A stretch of 64,000 nucleotides of DNA, from NCBI GenBank assembly GCA_932294295.1, contig OW028583.1, positions 124,001-188,000 on the forward strand. The letters run 5' to 3'. The position numbers and the translations under genes were made by a program. Source of the stretch: Alitta virens (Eukaryota; Annelida; Polychaeta; Phyllodocida; Nereididae). This document shows positions 1 through 10,962 of this stretch, in pieces. The notes under the pieces were generated by a model. The model saw only the letters and a program-made list of their open reading frames with translations, was not told the origin of the DNA and did not search any database. Each line of letters starts with the position of its first letter. The stretch's first letter is position 1.

Positions 1-87
1 GTCTGGGAAAAGTTGATATAATTATTCATTTGCTTTTGCAGCTGGTTTTCTTGAAAACTTTCATAAATGGTCGTGATTATAAAGACT

Positions 88-215
88 GTGCTCCACTCAG
101 CCCAGGTGTAAATGGGTACTTGCTACAGGTAGAGGCGGCAATGTCAGTGCTGGACCCATGAAGCGCTGTAATTGGCTGCTAGCTGGCAAATGACTGTTTC
201 ATAATAGACAATTCA
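88..215 (+). mobile_element. tRNA-Ser-like SINE, 3' part only
   Basis: The run with CTCCACTCAGCCCAGGTGTA, AAATGGGTACTTGC and the trailing block match the post-tRNA body of the fuller copies at 7320-7553 and 61010-61262. The tRNA head is missing or cut off by divergence. Confidence 0.5.
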
Positions 216-355
216 TGATACAGTCTGATGACAATTTACACCGATTATCTGATTGCGAAACTAAAGGGGACCACAAACTCCCATGCAGCACTTTGACTTG
301 TCAAGGTGGGGGACCATGGAGCCATGGAGAGACCAATATTGCTTTTTCCCAGCAA
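216..355. other. No gene seen
   Basis: This is unique-looking AT-rich sequence between a SINE fragment and the TTAA element. Nothing is recognisable in it. Confidence 0.5.
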
Positions 356-359
356 TTAA

Positions 360-2251
360 AGGGGAACTAACACCTTCAGCACTTTACCTCTCAGAAGTTA
401 GCTTAGGTCCATAGAAACACATCCCCGCCATTCATAACTTGTATATATGCACTGGTAAAGTAATATCCTGCATTAATTAGGTCTGTGTTGTGAACTACGG
501 AGGCCGCCATTTTCGAGATTCCCGGTGTTTTGCACTCACCGGAAATACGTCACTGTTGTACTACATGTCTCAGTTAATGAGAGCCAAGTATTCTAGAGGC
601 TTGGCATTGCAACTGATGATAACAACATTCTGCCAATAACAGGTGTTGATTGCACTTGAGCTTTTGTTATACTAAGAGCTAGGAATCTCTAAATATTCCT
701 AGCTAAGAGCATGTCACAGTTCTCACCAAGTGTCAAGTAAATTGTTATTGAACAATTTGAGACAATGCAATTAATTATCCATGCATAAATGACGGCCTCT
801 ACACCCCTTGGTCTCGTGGTGAAAAACAATGACTTTAAAATCTTAAAAAAAAATAATGATAATTTAGTACTCAGTTATCCACATTTTCAGAGAGGTATTA
901 TGTATTAGATTCATCAATGTTGTATTTTTCTCAACCTCCATGGCAGGGAACAACATACATATCAGCCTTGGCATATAAGCCTGAAATATAAAATCACATG
1001 GAGAGTATAGAAAATCAAAAAGTGTACAAATCAAAAGCAAAATATTTATAAAAAGATAGCACCCATTGGGTTAAAAAGGCTTGCATTGGTAAATAATTTC
1101 GTTAAAAAGTACTCATCAGACTCTCATGATCAAACCTCCGTGCCAACCCAGAGTACAGGTTGATTGTGACCAGGCCGAGTAATGAACTTTCATTAAAAAT
1201 TGTATATTAGAATTCGCATATTTTTTAACACTGATATAGGCCTATAAATAGGTGATATTTACACATCAAAATTAAATTAATTGAATTGACATAACATATA
1301 AAAAAAAAGTCCATTGCTGTCGTAGAATCATTTATAATTACTTGGGTGTATTGCCAAGTATGAGTTTTGAATATATCTATAATAGGATAAAATTGTCGCA
1401 CATATGCATAAATTATATGTATGGCTAGATTTGCAGTGTTTTACGCCTAATTTCTTTCATTATTAAAACTCATATCTCAGAAACTACAAGTCATATTGGG
1501 TTAATGCCTCAGTATAATTGCATTATGAAAAGGTGTCAGGCTGAATTGCTTTCATGTCAATTTGACACTGATGGTAAATAAAATCTTTTATGGCCTATAA
1601 CAGACCTTTCCCAAGTCTTCTATGCACGGATCAGACTTCAGCAGTTTACATCAAGACTATATGCTCTGGAACAGGCTACCATATGATATAAGAAGTAAAT
1701 TTTATGAATAAACATTCATCTGAAAAGCGATGCAGAGCAATTTTATTGTGCTATAGTGCTATAAAAATAACCTATTATTATGATAAGACTATATATATAG
1801 TTATGTCCTATAATAAACCTGTCAATTTGGATTAGCCTTTAATACATGTAGGGGTTAATAAAAGAAATGTTATTTTGAAATAGCTTATTTCCTGATAGAC
1901 ATAATCTTTCTAATGGTGTATAATAAGCAATGATTAAATTAAAACTGATATAACACCAAGGCTTATGGTTGGGTGTTGTAATAAAATTTATACCTACATA
2001 AATACAAATCATTTTTTCATTACAATTAGTCCTAATTCAACTAATATATCTGCGCAGATTTAAGAGTACATAAGTGACGTCATTAGCTTGCGTGCCGTGT
2101 GCAATAATGGCGGCCCCCAGCATTTCGGCACTATTAATCAGTGTAAAATCATACTAAACGTATCTTTTTAACTATTCTTTTTTCTACAATATATTTATTT
2201 ACATCTAATAGATCTTTTAAAATTAACATGCAAATGTCCTTGTGTTCCCCT
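360..2251. mobile_element. TTAA-flanked non-autonomous DNA element, copy A (about 1.9 kb)
   Basis: The ends are AGGGGAAC and GTTCCCCT inside TTAA on both sides (356-359 and 2252-2255), as expected of a piggyBac-type or other TTAA-targeting transposon. The left 390 bp and right 200 bp are clearly similar to the element at 56424-57992, while the interiors differ. No transposase frame is present. Subterminal GGCCGCCATT (502-511) and ACGTCACT (547-554) are mirrored at the right end by AGTGACGT (2073-2080) and AATGGCGGCC (2106-2115). Confidence 0.75.
1631..1710 (+). pseudogene. Decayed non-LTR retrotransposon C-terminal remnant (inside TTAA element A)
   Basis: One frame reads MLWNRLPYDIRS followed by a stop. 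This matches the LWN-x-LP signature found near the C terminus of ORF2 in CR1/L2/jockey-type elements. The flanking sequence is too decayed to extend. Confidence 0.3.
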
Positions 2252-2518
2252 TTAAAATTCACTTACTCCGTGCAAATTGATTCACATTCTGTTTGCCTAA
2301 CCTTTCCCATCTTAAGAAAAAGTAAGAAAGTTCAGTAATGATCCCAATTCTCAGGCAAAATGCTCCCACTTTCTGCCATTAGAGAAAGTGAGATAAAAAT
2401 GAAAAAAAAAAAGCCATTCGACCAGCAATTTTCTCTGCCCGTTTCTACGGTAGGGTCTCAATTAATCTCGTTGCACATGACCAGTGCGTGATTATAATAA
2501 TAAAATATTATTTAGAAG

Positions 2519-2690
2519 ACAGCTGAGTGGTCTAGTTGCATCGGCATTTGCTAGCTTTCCTATCAGATATAGGTTTGAATTCTGACCTGGGCCATATTTA
2601 TGGGAAAACACTCGGCTATAGATGGTACCTGCATGAAAGGTCCTAAACCAGTACCATGAATTCGGCGTCTATGCAAAGTCAAGTAAAGGG
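2519..2690 (+). mobile_element. Degenerate tRNA-derived SINE
   Basis: An A-box-like GAGTGGTCTAGTTG at about 2524 and a B-box-like GGTTTGAATTC at about 2572 are followed by a body (CTCGGC...GTCTATGCAAAGTCAAGTAAA) similar to the SINE at 14405-14683. No target-site duplication was found. Confidence 0.5.
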
Positions 2691-2788
2691 ACCAAATTAT
2701 GAAGTGCATGTCACTATACTAGCAGAACTCATTCGAAAGTTTCAGGGCAGCAATGTCAAGCCTTTTTTCCACGTTTTCAAATGATAGC

Positions 2789-2847
2789 ATGTCATGTACT
2801 CCATTTCATGTCATGTACTCCATTTCATCACATGTACTCCAATTCAT
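2789..2847. repeat. Minisatellite, about 19 bp x 3
   Basis: Three imperfect head-to-tail copies of CATGTCATGTACTCCATTT. Confidence 0.8.
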
Positions 2848-2849
2848 AT

Positions 2850-3365
2850 TTCCTCTTTGCTAAATTAATGACGTACATGCACCTAACTACACTACGTTTG
2901 TAACCATCAATGAACCAGTCGATCCGATGAGATAATTATTTGACTGGTACTTAGGGCAAGGCCACCTAGCGGAAATGCATTAGGTGAGGGGCAAAGCGGC
3001 GGAAATGATGATTAGATCTACGTTGGCGTTTCCGTTTTACACCTTGGTCAATCTTGCTTGGAGTGAACAGGGATGATGGTGCCTGTTGGTACATGTGACT
3101 TTGGCGGGTGCTCGGCTATAAAACTAGCTAAGTAAAAGGTTAATGGGATATATAGCCATCTAATCGTATGAAATGGTTTCCCTATCTATAAGCAGTTACT
3201 TGTATCGTTTGAGTGCTAGAGCATGCATTTAGTCAGGCACCCTGGATATTACGATAAATTGGTTAAACATACATGATTTGCCTTGAATCAAATCCAAGCT
3301 GTATTCAAGCAACAGTGTCTCCTAAGTTGGTCCCCTCCTCCGCATGAGTGCATAGGAGTCGGTCT
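2850..3365. other. No gene seen
   Basis: Apparently unique sequence. It contains several CGs but no supported frame, SINE or inverted repeat. Confidence 0.4.
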
Positions 3366-3366
3366 T

Positions 3367-3510
3367 GGCCGCCATTATCACGTGACTTTGTGTCAGGATC
3401 CTGACATTTTGCTGATTGGCTGATTGTTTTCTGGTGTTTGATTGGCTAATTCTTTGGGGGCGTGTCCAAATCAACCTATTAGAGAGCACGTCGCAATGAC
3501 CAATCCTAGC
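3367..3510 (-). promoter_or_regulatory. Promoter-like motif cluster (CCAAT boxes, GC/KLF box, CACGTG, ATGGCGGC)
   Basis: Read on the minus strand, the order is ATTGG at about 3500, CACGCCCCC (3456-3467 region), CCAATC at about 3440 and 3415, then CACGTGATAATGGCGGCC (3367-3384). This is a typical TATA-less layout of NF-Y, Sp/KLF, USF and YY1-like sites upstream of a start. A short minus-strand frame from the ATG of ATGGCGGCC runs only 17 codons (starting MAAKTDSY) before a stop, with no donor visible, so no gene can be assigned. Confidence 0.35.
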
Positions 3511-4160
3511 ATGGCTTAGACTCAGCCATTCATAACCCATGTAAGAATTGCTAGCGACCAGTCTCACTACATTGTATGAGATGCGGTACCAGTGCTACAG
3601 TGTCTCCATGAAATTCTTCCGAATCAAAACTGAAATGAAGATTATAATATTAATTGACGATAGATGATATAGCTATTATGAAATGCGATGGTGAATTTTG
3701 CTGAATAAGGCCTTTATTTGGGATGGTTGTTTATCACAATTAATTCTGCTGTTGTGCATCTTGCTGTTTCCTGCAGATTTTGTACAATTAAGGCTTATTA
3801 GGAAGAACACGTTGTTGTTGCGAAACTAAGCTGAGAATGATTATCTGCAATTTGGCAAGAGGACGAAAATCCTAACTTGACATTTTAGTTGTCAAAACAA
3901 ATTAATTGTTCTATAAATGAAATGACAGTTGTTTGGAAGGCAAGAAATTGAGGCCCTGGAATGTGGAATGTGGCTGTTTGAAATGGTGACAGACAGACGG
4001 ACAGGATGGCACAGCTAGTGGTCAGCAAGGTTGAATTCAATCGCAGAGGCTCTGGGTAACTGAATTCGAAACCTGCTTGGTCCAATTTTTTAATGTTTCC
4101 ATCATATTGGAAGACAAACACTGACTTTGGCTCTCTCTTGGGACGTGTAAAGGCAAATTA
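3511..4160. other. No gene seen
   Basis: Unique-looking sequence. A 78-codon minus-strand frame here resembles no protein and lies in low-information DNA. Confidence 0.4.
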
Positions 4161-4162
4161 GA

Positions 4163-4206
4163 TATTGTATTGTATTGTATTGTATTGTATTGTAATGTAT
4201 TGTAAT
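4163..4206. repeat. (TATTG)n microsatellite
   Basis: About eight tandem 5-bp units with one substitution. Confidence 0.9.
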
Positions 4207-5110
4207 GGTGGAATGATAATGCAATGTAGAACTATTGAGACTGCATTTCTTCTCAGTCTTTTTTACCTGTATATTCAAGAGCCCATAATTAGGCTAGCCG
4301 ACATGTCGAATGTGAACCTTATTTGCCATTCGGCCAGATTTCTGTGAGATTTCTGGAGATGGCAGTGACCTTTCATGGCATCTGATCTCTCTCTATTGTA
4401 ACACTATCCATGCAAGTGAACGCAGGCCAATCCCTCGGGGTCAATGAGCTGGCTGTGCAATCCTGGTATTAATTTGTCAGGCGAAAGGTAGGCGGTCTAT
4501 TCGGCCAATGTTTGGGTTGAATCACTGTTTTATTGATTTATCTTGTCACAGAGTAATTATCTTGTCCCAGTGGAAATGTTATAGTCGGTGTTAGTCTGCA
4601 GCGAGTACTCTCTGTCTATCCATCACTGTGTCTGTCTGCTCTCAGCTAACAGGATGACTTGCTGCTGCATGTACCACATATGTTGGCTGAAGGTTAATTG
4701 GTTCTAATGTCTTGTCTTGTAAACAGGGACTAATTCTATGTTGAGAGTCTTTTGTTGCATTCTGCAAATGCCATCTGATTACATTTCCCAGATACTCCAA
4801 TGAGTAGGGGTTATTCCTATTGAGCCAGCCCCAAAGCCCCAAGGATGCTGAAGGGGGTAATGTTGTCCTAGATCTAGAACAGACAAGGCTACAGAGCAGG
4901 CTTGATGAAAGTTCTCTCTCATCAAAATGCTGATTCCCTCTGAAAACTGTGGGGAGTCTTCGTTCTATTGCCCGAACAGCTGTTTGTTTAATGTATAAAA
5001 ATTTAACACTTAATGACATTTAGCTGCCAAGAAAATATTGATCGTTATAGGATAAACTAACACTTGCAAAATGCTGCTCGGGAACAGTCTGTTATCTCTA
5101 TGATATTATG
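4207..5110. other. No gene seen
   Basis: A 125-codon minus-strand frame (4642-5019) has no recognisable domain and no splice or promoter context. I treat it as chance. Confidence 0.4.
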
Positions 5111-5118
5111 TATGTAAC

Positions 5119-5467
5119 CAGGGGCGTCGATTTCTCTTGATGGGTGGGGGGGGGGGGGGGGATGCAGGCCTGCTTTGTCTATCCCACCGTGACATTCCCC
5201 TGCTCAGAAAAGTGGCCGCAGTTAAAGCAGCCAAGAGGTAAATTAATGGTGGATTATTGTGCCAAACTTTAAACTTGTACTGATTAGTGATATCACGTGT
5301 AAAACTGTCTAACAAAGCGCACATGTTCCAAAACAAAAGCTTTAAAAAGGGTAATTTTCATTTGTGAATTTCAGGGGGGATGACTGCATTGATCATCCCC
5401 CCCCCCTTCCAACACAGTGGGTGGTTTATATTCCCCACATCCCCCCCCCCCTAAATCGACGCCCCTG
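5119..5467. mobile_element. hAT-type MITE with perfect 8-bp target duplication
   Basis: Terminal inverted repeats CAGGGGCGTCGATTT and AAATCGACGCCCCTG are each followed inward by a long G or C run. The element is flanked by identical 8-bp TATGTAAC at 5111-5118 and 5468-5475, the diagnostic duplication length of hAT transposases. There is no transposase, so it is a non-autonomous copy. Confidence 0.88.
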
Positions 5468-5708
5468 TATGTAACCGTAATTCTGACACATTCAATGCTA
5501 ACTTTCCTCGCAGTTTTTTCTCCACGGTATCAAATGCATGTGCCCCACCCATAAAACGGCATCATGATGGGCGATAAATCAGGATGATTTCAAAGTCCTT
5601 CCCCTGTTTTAGTGCAATTGAAATTCAATGGGGGAATTGATGACTGTTCTTAATCTCAGCCACCCTTGCATAATTATCATCCATGCCACTGAAAGTGTAA
5701 TCTCATAT

Positions 5709-5914
5709 TTCATCTCATATGCCTGAGACTTCATTTCATCTCATATGCCTGAGACTTCATTTCATCTCATATGCCTGAGACTTCATTTCATCTCATATGC
5801 CTGAGACTTCATTTCATCTCATATGCCTGAGACTTCATTTCATCTCATATGCCTGAGACTTCATTTCATCTCATATGCCTGAGACTTCATTTCATCTCAT
5901 ATGCCTGAGACTTT
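5709..5914. repeat. Minisatellite, 26 bp x about 8
   Basis: Nearly perfect head-to-tail copies of a unit containing CATCTCATATGCCTGAGACT. The first and last copies diverge slightly. Confidence 0.93.
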
Positions 5915-6476
5915 ATTTCGTCAGCTTGGTGCCCACAATCTTTGCACACATGTCTGGCCCACTTGGCAGCCCACTTCTTAATCGGTTGCCATGTGACATT
6001 TCCACAACGAGGTTGTTGCTATGTTGGAAGCGCCATCTACCGTCACTGGAGGGTCTTCTTTTCCCGCTTTACAGGCGGCGCATTGATACAGACAGGTAGA
6101 CAAGATGTGATGGGGCTCCTGCTGGTCCTTATCACATCCCTGCCATCTGATAAAAGAACTATTTTCTGAATGCGTTCGGATGACGTCAGGAAGTCTGCTT
6201 GCCTGTTAATGACGTAATCACGCGTGTAGATACCCAGGGATATAATTATAACTCGCAAAGTTCCAGAAATATATGGCGAGTGTCAAAGAGATAATGAGCA
6301 TAGACTGACTTTGCAGCTACATGTTATGAGCTTATTTTGTCTATCCGCTACAGTTACTTTGTCTTTCCAAATACATATATTGTTTGTGGGGATATATATG
6401 ACGTGTACACTTTAGAATAATATACAATATTTAAACCTTCAGGACTGTGGGGTGAATTCAACAATTCATGGTCTCC
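5915..6476. other. No gene seen
   Basis: Overlapping short frames at 5942-6169 are not protein-like. No repeats are recognised. Confidence 0.4.
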
Positions 6477-6801
6477 AATAGAGTCTTTTCACTGAACAGC
6501 CCTGAATTCAGCAGGACATAAGTATTTCCTCTCCTCATATTACTCATTTTGCTTCTCAGACACAGTAGGTAATAACTAACTGATTCCATAAATACAACTT
6601 TCTCAGAAAAATAACAAAAATCAACTAAATGATAAAGTGTCAAATATACATTACAATGCACTAAAAATACTGCTGCTAGGATGCACTTTGCTTCAGCCAA
6701 TCAAAGCCAAGGGCGGGAACTTTTTCAGCCAATAGAATTGCAGTATTCCGTTTTAGCCACCTGGTGGAAATACAGAGAACCTTCCATGAAAATCCACTAT
6801 T
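6477..6801. mobile_element. 325-bp dispersed repeat, copy 1 (MITE-like, carries CCAAT and GC boxes)
   Basis: This shares about 92% of bases by eye with the copy at 61364-61688 and is close to the one at 18004-18335. The ends show a weak inverted repeat (AATAG..TTTTCACTGAA against AATAGTGGATTTTCATGGAA). Inside the right half it has CAGCCAATCA, GGGCGGGAAC and CAGCCAATAG within 45 bp. Confidence 0.75.
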
Positions 6802-6961
6802 GTCATGATTCTGTGCCATTTCTACCTTAAGTTATCAAGTAAATAATCAGTCCCCACCCACGGACGTGGGATTAAAGTGATTTAGCAAATCCTTTGGATT
6901 TCTTTAATACCAAGAATGAATCTGGAAAAATCTTTTGATTAGCGAAAAGGCAGTGACGAAT

Positions 6962-7001
6962 GGAGCCTGAAAGAGCCTGAAAGAGCCTGAAAGAGCCTGA
7001 T
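6962..7001. repeat. (AGCCTGAAAG)n, 10 bp x 4
   Basis: Four consecutive 10-bp units, the last one truncated. Confidence 0.9.
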
Positions 7002-7319
7002 ACAAAAAGTTGAAGCAAGACTAAAAAAGGCAAGAAACTGGCAGGAATTTCTGTCAACACACGACATGAAAGGTGCTATTTATAGAATGGAATGCCCTGC
7101 CATAAATCAGCTTTTTCCACAGGAACTGAATATTCCCGTGATGTCCTTTTTCATCCGATGATTCGCTTTAAGATTCAGGAATATCCGACATCATCATAAG
7201 CGCTGTCGTCAATGGCTGTCAATGGTGATATTTAGATGCCTCAGATGCACACGTGTTGATGTAAATTAAATATAATTTGGTTTCGTGTGTGCGCTTTCCT
7301 CGGCTAGCACTAACATTTC

Positions 7320-7553
7320 AATTTACACACTTGGCAAGCCTGTCCTATCATACACCTAGTGTGCGGCCATTACTGCACTCCAGCACTCTACAGTTGCCTA
7401 TAGCCAAGTACCCATTTGCACCTGGGTGGAGTGAAGCAGTGGTTCATATAGGATCTGCTCAGTTCTTCTATGCTGTTGCTGGGTTTGAACCCATGACCAT
7501 GTGTTTACGAGTCCAGCACCTTATCCACTTGGCCAAAGCACCCACAGATTCAT
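7320..7553 (-). mobile_element. tRNA-Ser-like SINE, near full length
   Basis: On the minus strand it begins GGGTGCTTTGGCCAAGTGGA (A-box region). TAAGGTGCTGGACTCGTAA and B box GGGTTCAAACCC follow, then the body seen at 61010-61262. The long variable-arm-like spacing suggests a tRNA-Ser/Leu class progenitor. Confidence 0.78.
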
Positions 7554-7999
7554 TGCATAATTGTCACAAATGTCTATAAAAACCCCTTTAGAATTAAGGC
7601 CCCTCTGCTAATTCAAAAAGATTCTTGGTTCCCTGGGAAATAAATCATTCTTGATCAGGGATTAGCAATAATAATAAGGCAATTAGAGCTGAATCATTTA
7701 CCATTATTAGGTATGTATTGACATTCATGCTCGCACTCAACCCACAACTTGACTGTTGACAAATAAACATGGGAATTATGCTATACTAAACATTTCTCTT
7801 GCAGTTAAAACAGCACTGCATAAACACTGAAAGGCTGTAGTGCTTTCCTCTACATTTTTCATCATCATAAACAAAGTATGTCCAAATGAAAATGCACTCA
7901 GAAGCACCTGATTCTAATGTATGATACTCAGCAACTTCTTTGTTGCTATTTTGGCACAAGCACTGCGTGTGAAGTGTTGTTTAATTAGAATTTATGAAC
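7554..7999. other. No gene seen
   Basis: AT-rich unique DNA with no recognisable feature. Confidence 0.4.
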
Positions 8000-8347
8000 A
8001 TATCTATCTATCTATCTATCTATGTATAATCCTATAAATCTATCTATGTATCATTCTACCTATCTATCTATTTGTCTATCTGTCTATCTATCTATCCAGC
8101 TATCTGTCTATCTAACTGTCTATCTATCTAACTATCTGTCAATCTATGTATGTATGTATGTATGTATGTATGTATGTATGTATGTATGTATGTATGTATG
8201 TTCTATCCATGTATCTATCTATCTATCTATCTATATATCTATGTATCTATCTATCTATGTATCTATCTATCTATGTATCTATCTATTTACGTATGTATCT
8301 ATGTATGTACCTATGTATGTATGTATCTATGTATGTATGTATGTATC
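8000..8347. repeat. (TATC)n / (TATG)n compound microsatellite
   Basis: About 350 bp of mixed 4-bp units: TATC blocks, then a pure TATG core at 8146-8200, then interspersed TATC/TATG. It produces long Tyr/Met/Cys/Val frames that are not genes. Confidence 0.97.
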
Positions 8348-8681
8348 TTCCTTTCTTGCTTAGTTTCGTCTGGTTACCAACTGTCTTACGAGGATTTTCT
8401 TTTCGGTCTAATTCTTCATATCTCTTCCTTTGTTTCATCTGCTTCCATCTCAGACAGGGACAAATGTATTACATAACTGTCTGACCTTCTATCTGCACTG
8501 GCTCTTGGAAGGTCACTGATTTCACATTTCATCCAAATGTCCTCCAGAGATTTCCTGCATGTCGTCCACCCGATCGCCTTAACTTCGTCATCCTGATTGG
8601 ACAATATTGTGCCAGTCAATTCGTCCCCGTCAATTCGGCCATCAACTGTCACGGATGAAACTAGCTTGCTTAATAACCGTA

Positions 8682-8908
8682 CAGGGGCGGAGCACCAAGC
8701 ATATTATGCTGAAGGGGGGGGGGGGTAAATGTGTGATGCGGGTGGCAGAGAGAGACAACTTATAAAAATTAGCAATAAATTCAAGCTAGGTCACTCATTC
8801 GTCTTTTCAATCATTTATTCCATCCATTTGAATCATTTATTCCATCCATTCATCCATTTATTTCACAAATTCACCCTCCCTCCCCCCCCCCCCCGATCTC
8901 TGCCCCTG
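8682..8908. mobile_element. hAT-like MITE, G/C-run type (boundaries uncertain)
   Basis: CAGGGGCGGAGCACC with an adjacent G run on the left and a C run followed by GATCTCTGCCCCTG on the right resemble the element at 5119-5467. No matching 8-bp flanks are found, so the right end may be wrong or decayed. Confidence 0.4.
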
Positions 8909-9480
8909 GGCCCAATCAGCCTGCTTGATCTTGCACCTGTTCCCTCCTCCCCTCCCCCCCCCCCCATATGGTGCTTCCTTCTCGACATCATGCAGCAGTC
9001 TACATGACAAATATCACGTCCGTCACAAAGGCGGATCCAGCTACACTTCCGGGGGAAGGGGACGTCAGGAGCAATGCTTGATTGTCACAGTTCAGCTGTT
9101 CATTGTTCCCACTTTTCATGACGAATATTTTGATAATATATTGTAATGGTTTTACTAATGAAATATTTTAATATCAACATTTAAATAATTCTTCCCGAGA
9201 TGTTTCAAATTTGATTTCAACATAACAATAATTTCACATATAAAGCAGCCATACTATATTGCAATTAGCATCAAGCAGTCAAGCATTCAATTAACCAATC
9301 AGGTGAATGATCAATCAACCAGTCAATCATTCACCCTTAATCGGGTATTACAACTAACTTAACTATATCCTTTCAGTTATGAATTAAGATGAAGTAATCG
9401 GAATTTCATGAACTGACTGCACTGTCATATCTCTGTACTTATGATATAAAGTTTAAAGAATTCAGAATTATGCTGCTAGA
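8909..9480. other. No gene seen
   Basis: Includes another C run at about 8946-8964 and short ATCAATCAACC/AATCATTC repeats near 9290-9340. There is no coding signal. Confidence 0.4.
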
Positions 9481-9539
9481 GCCATAACAAGTCAATTTGA
9501 TAGATATAGTAAAGACGTTTAGGTGGATGAATGTTAAAC

Positions 9540-9965
9540 AAAGATTTCAATATTCTAACATACTACTCATTTTAAATGTATACATGGACTTGCTCCTCAA
9601 TACCTTTGTAATAATATTATTATAATGAAATTGCTTTACGTAATACAAGGTCTTTTGACAGTATGAATGTATTTATACCATTTTAAAATATGTCGCAATC
9701 TAAAAACTTTGTGTCCACAGCTGGTAGATTATGGAATGTTTTGCCTGCAGATTTAAAATGTGATAGTAATTTAAATATTTTCAAATTCAAACTTAAGAAA
9801 TGTATCCTAGGTGGTGCTTTATGATTTTATAACTTGTTTTTATTTTTATACGTCTTTTATGTAAATATTTATATATTTTTATGATCACCTTGAAAAACAG
9901 CTTTGTCTGAATGTTCTTATCCTGTTTTTAAATATATTTGAATAAATAAATAATAAATAAATAAA
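9540..9965 (+). pseudogene. 3' end of a CR1/L2-type non-LTR retrotransposon
   Basis: A frame reads KCIHGLAPQYLCNNI at about 9576. Further on, after frameshifts, it reads RLWNVLPADLKCDSNLNIF and KFKLKK (about 9726-9800). These are the conserved C-terminal residues of L2/CR1-like reverse transcriptase ORFs. An AT-rich 3' UTR and an (AAATA)n tail follow at 9940-9965, as expected for retrotransposed 3' ends. It is decayed by stops and frameshifts and has no 5' part. Confidence 0.7.
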
Positions 9966-10800
9966 TATAAGTCTGCATTGGAGGGCTGCACTTAATGACC
10001 ACACCCCTCCTAATGGTCCTGGCTCTGCCTCTGGCCTCTATGCTAGGCCCCTCTTTTTGCCTCCATCTTGATTATCAAGTGCAAATGTCATTCCACTGAT
10101 TAGGGCCGACCCTCCTTCCTCATCACATGCAAGCATTTCAGGGAATGGATTTACAGGGAATGCATTTGGAGGGGAATGCAATCCGCCTTGATTTAATGAA
10201 CAGTGTTGAAAACAAGCTTCGAGGTGACAAAAATCAAAACGGAAGTGCGAAAAGCTTCATCAATGAAATATCTGACAGGAAGAATAAAAGCTGAACATGA
10301 ATGAAGTAGACCACAGTTCGCCATTGTGACTTGTCCATTTATGATTTAGGGCCAACATGGATGGTTTTTCCGTAGGAGCCAATTTTACAACCGCTTAATT
10401 TTTTAATTACCAGTTAAATGAGGCACACTTTAATTTTAAATCATTATGAAGTTCAATTGCTTTATTGGCAAGTTAATAATAGCTACACCCTTATAGATGG
10501 TAAGCACAACCCTATTCTATATACCTCTATTTATGAAATATTTACTGAACGTTGCTGAAAAAGGTAGACTAACATTGTTGGCACCAACTGTAGCAATGAT
10601 AAGTCTTTCCATAAATAAGGCACTCGATGCTAAATTCTGATTTTTCTTTCTATAACAGGGTTTTCTTAAGTGACTAAAACAATTGGGCCTTAAGTACAGA
10701 GAGGTCAGGGGTCAATGAACTGCTCCAAAGTAAGGCACAAAGGGACATTTAGCTGACATACACATCAAAGTGCATTATCTTGAATAGAGCGGTCATTTCA
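9966..10800. other. No gene seen
   Basis: Unique-looking DNA. A duplicated ACAGGGAATG / TTTGGAGGGGAATG patch lies near 10140-10180. Nothing else is supported. Confidence 0.4.
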
Positions 10801-10807
10801 TCCAATG

Positions 10808-10962
10808 TACATGGCCGAATGTGCCATGTGCGTTTTTCATGAGAAGGATAAACGCATGGAAAACGCATGGTTTTTGCCAAATTAAAATGAGGTGAAAACC
10901 ATGCGTTTTCCATGCATTTATCAAAATGCATGGAAAACCAACGTAACACATTTGGCCATGTA
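10808..10962. mobile_element. 155-bp palindromic MITE, full copy
   Basis: The whole element is an imperfect inverted repeat: TACATGGCC at the left and GGCCATGTA at the right, with internal TGGAAAACGCATGG and CCATGCGTTTTCCATGC arms that can pair along most of the length. TA at both outer ends fits a TA target. Related copies lie at 19541, 20640, 21743, 31819 and 35163. Confidence 0.85.

Noticed and set aside
3885..4121. tRNA-like boxes near 4010-4075
   Set aside because: The A-box-like and B-box-like sequences lie on opposite strands, so they do not form a tRNA-derived unit.
4642..5019. 125-codon minus-strand frame
   Set aside because: No domain, no start or splice context, and composition like the surrounding noncoding DNA.
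5709..5914. CRISPR-like array (regular 26-bp repeats)
   Set aside because: Units are directly abutting with no spacers and the window is eukaryotic. It is a minisatellite.
6458..6700. Minus-strand frame conserved in all three copies of the 325-bp repeat (also 17865-18221 and 61306-61587)
   Set aside because: Between copies 1 and 3 about 12 base differences give about 10 amino acid changes, so there is no sign of protein-level selection. The frame is kept only because the copies are similar.
8022..8484. Overlapping Tyr/Met/Cys/Val/Ile-rich frames of about 110 codons
   Set aside because: Direct translations of (TATC)n/(TATG)n. The same applies to 30142-30534, 36038-36843, 39084-39468, 26883-27199, 55511-55907 and 62738-63209.
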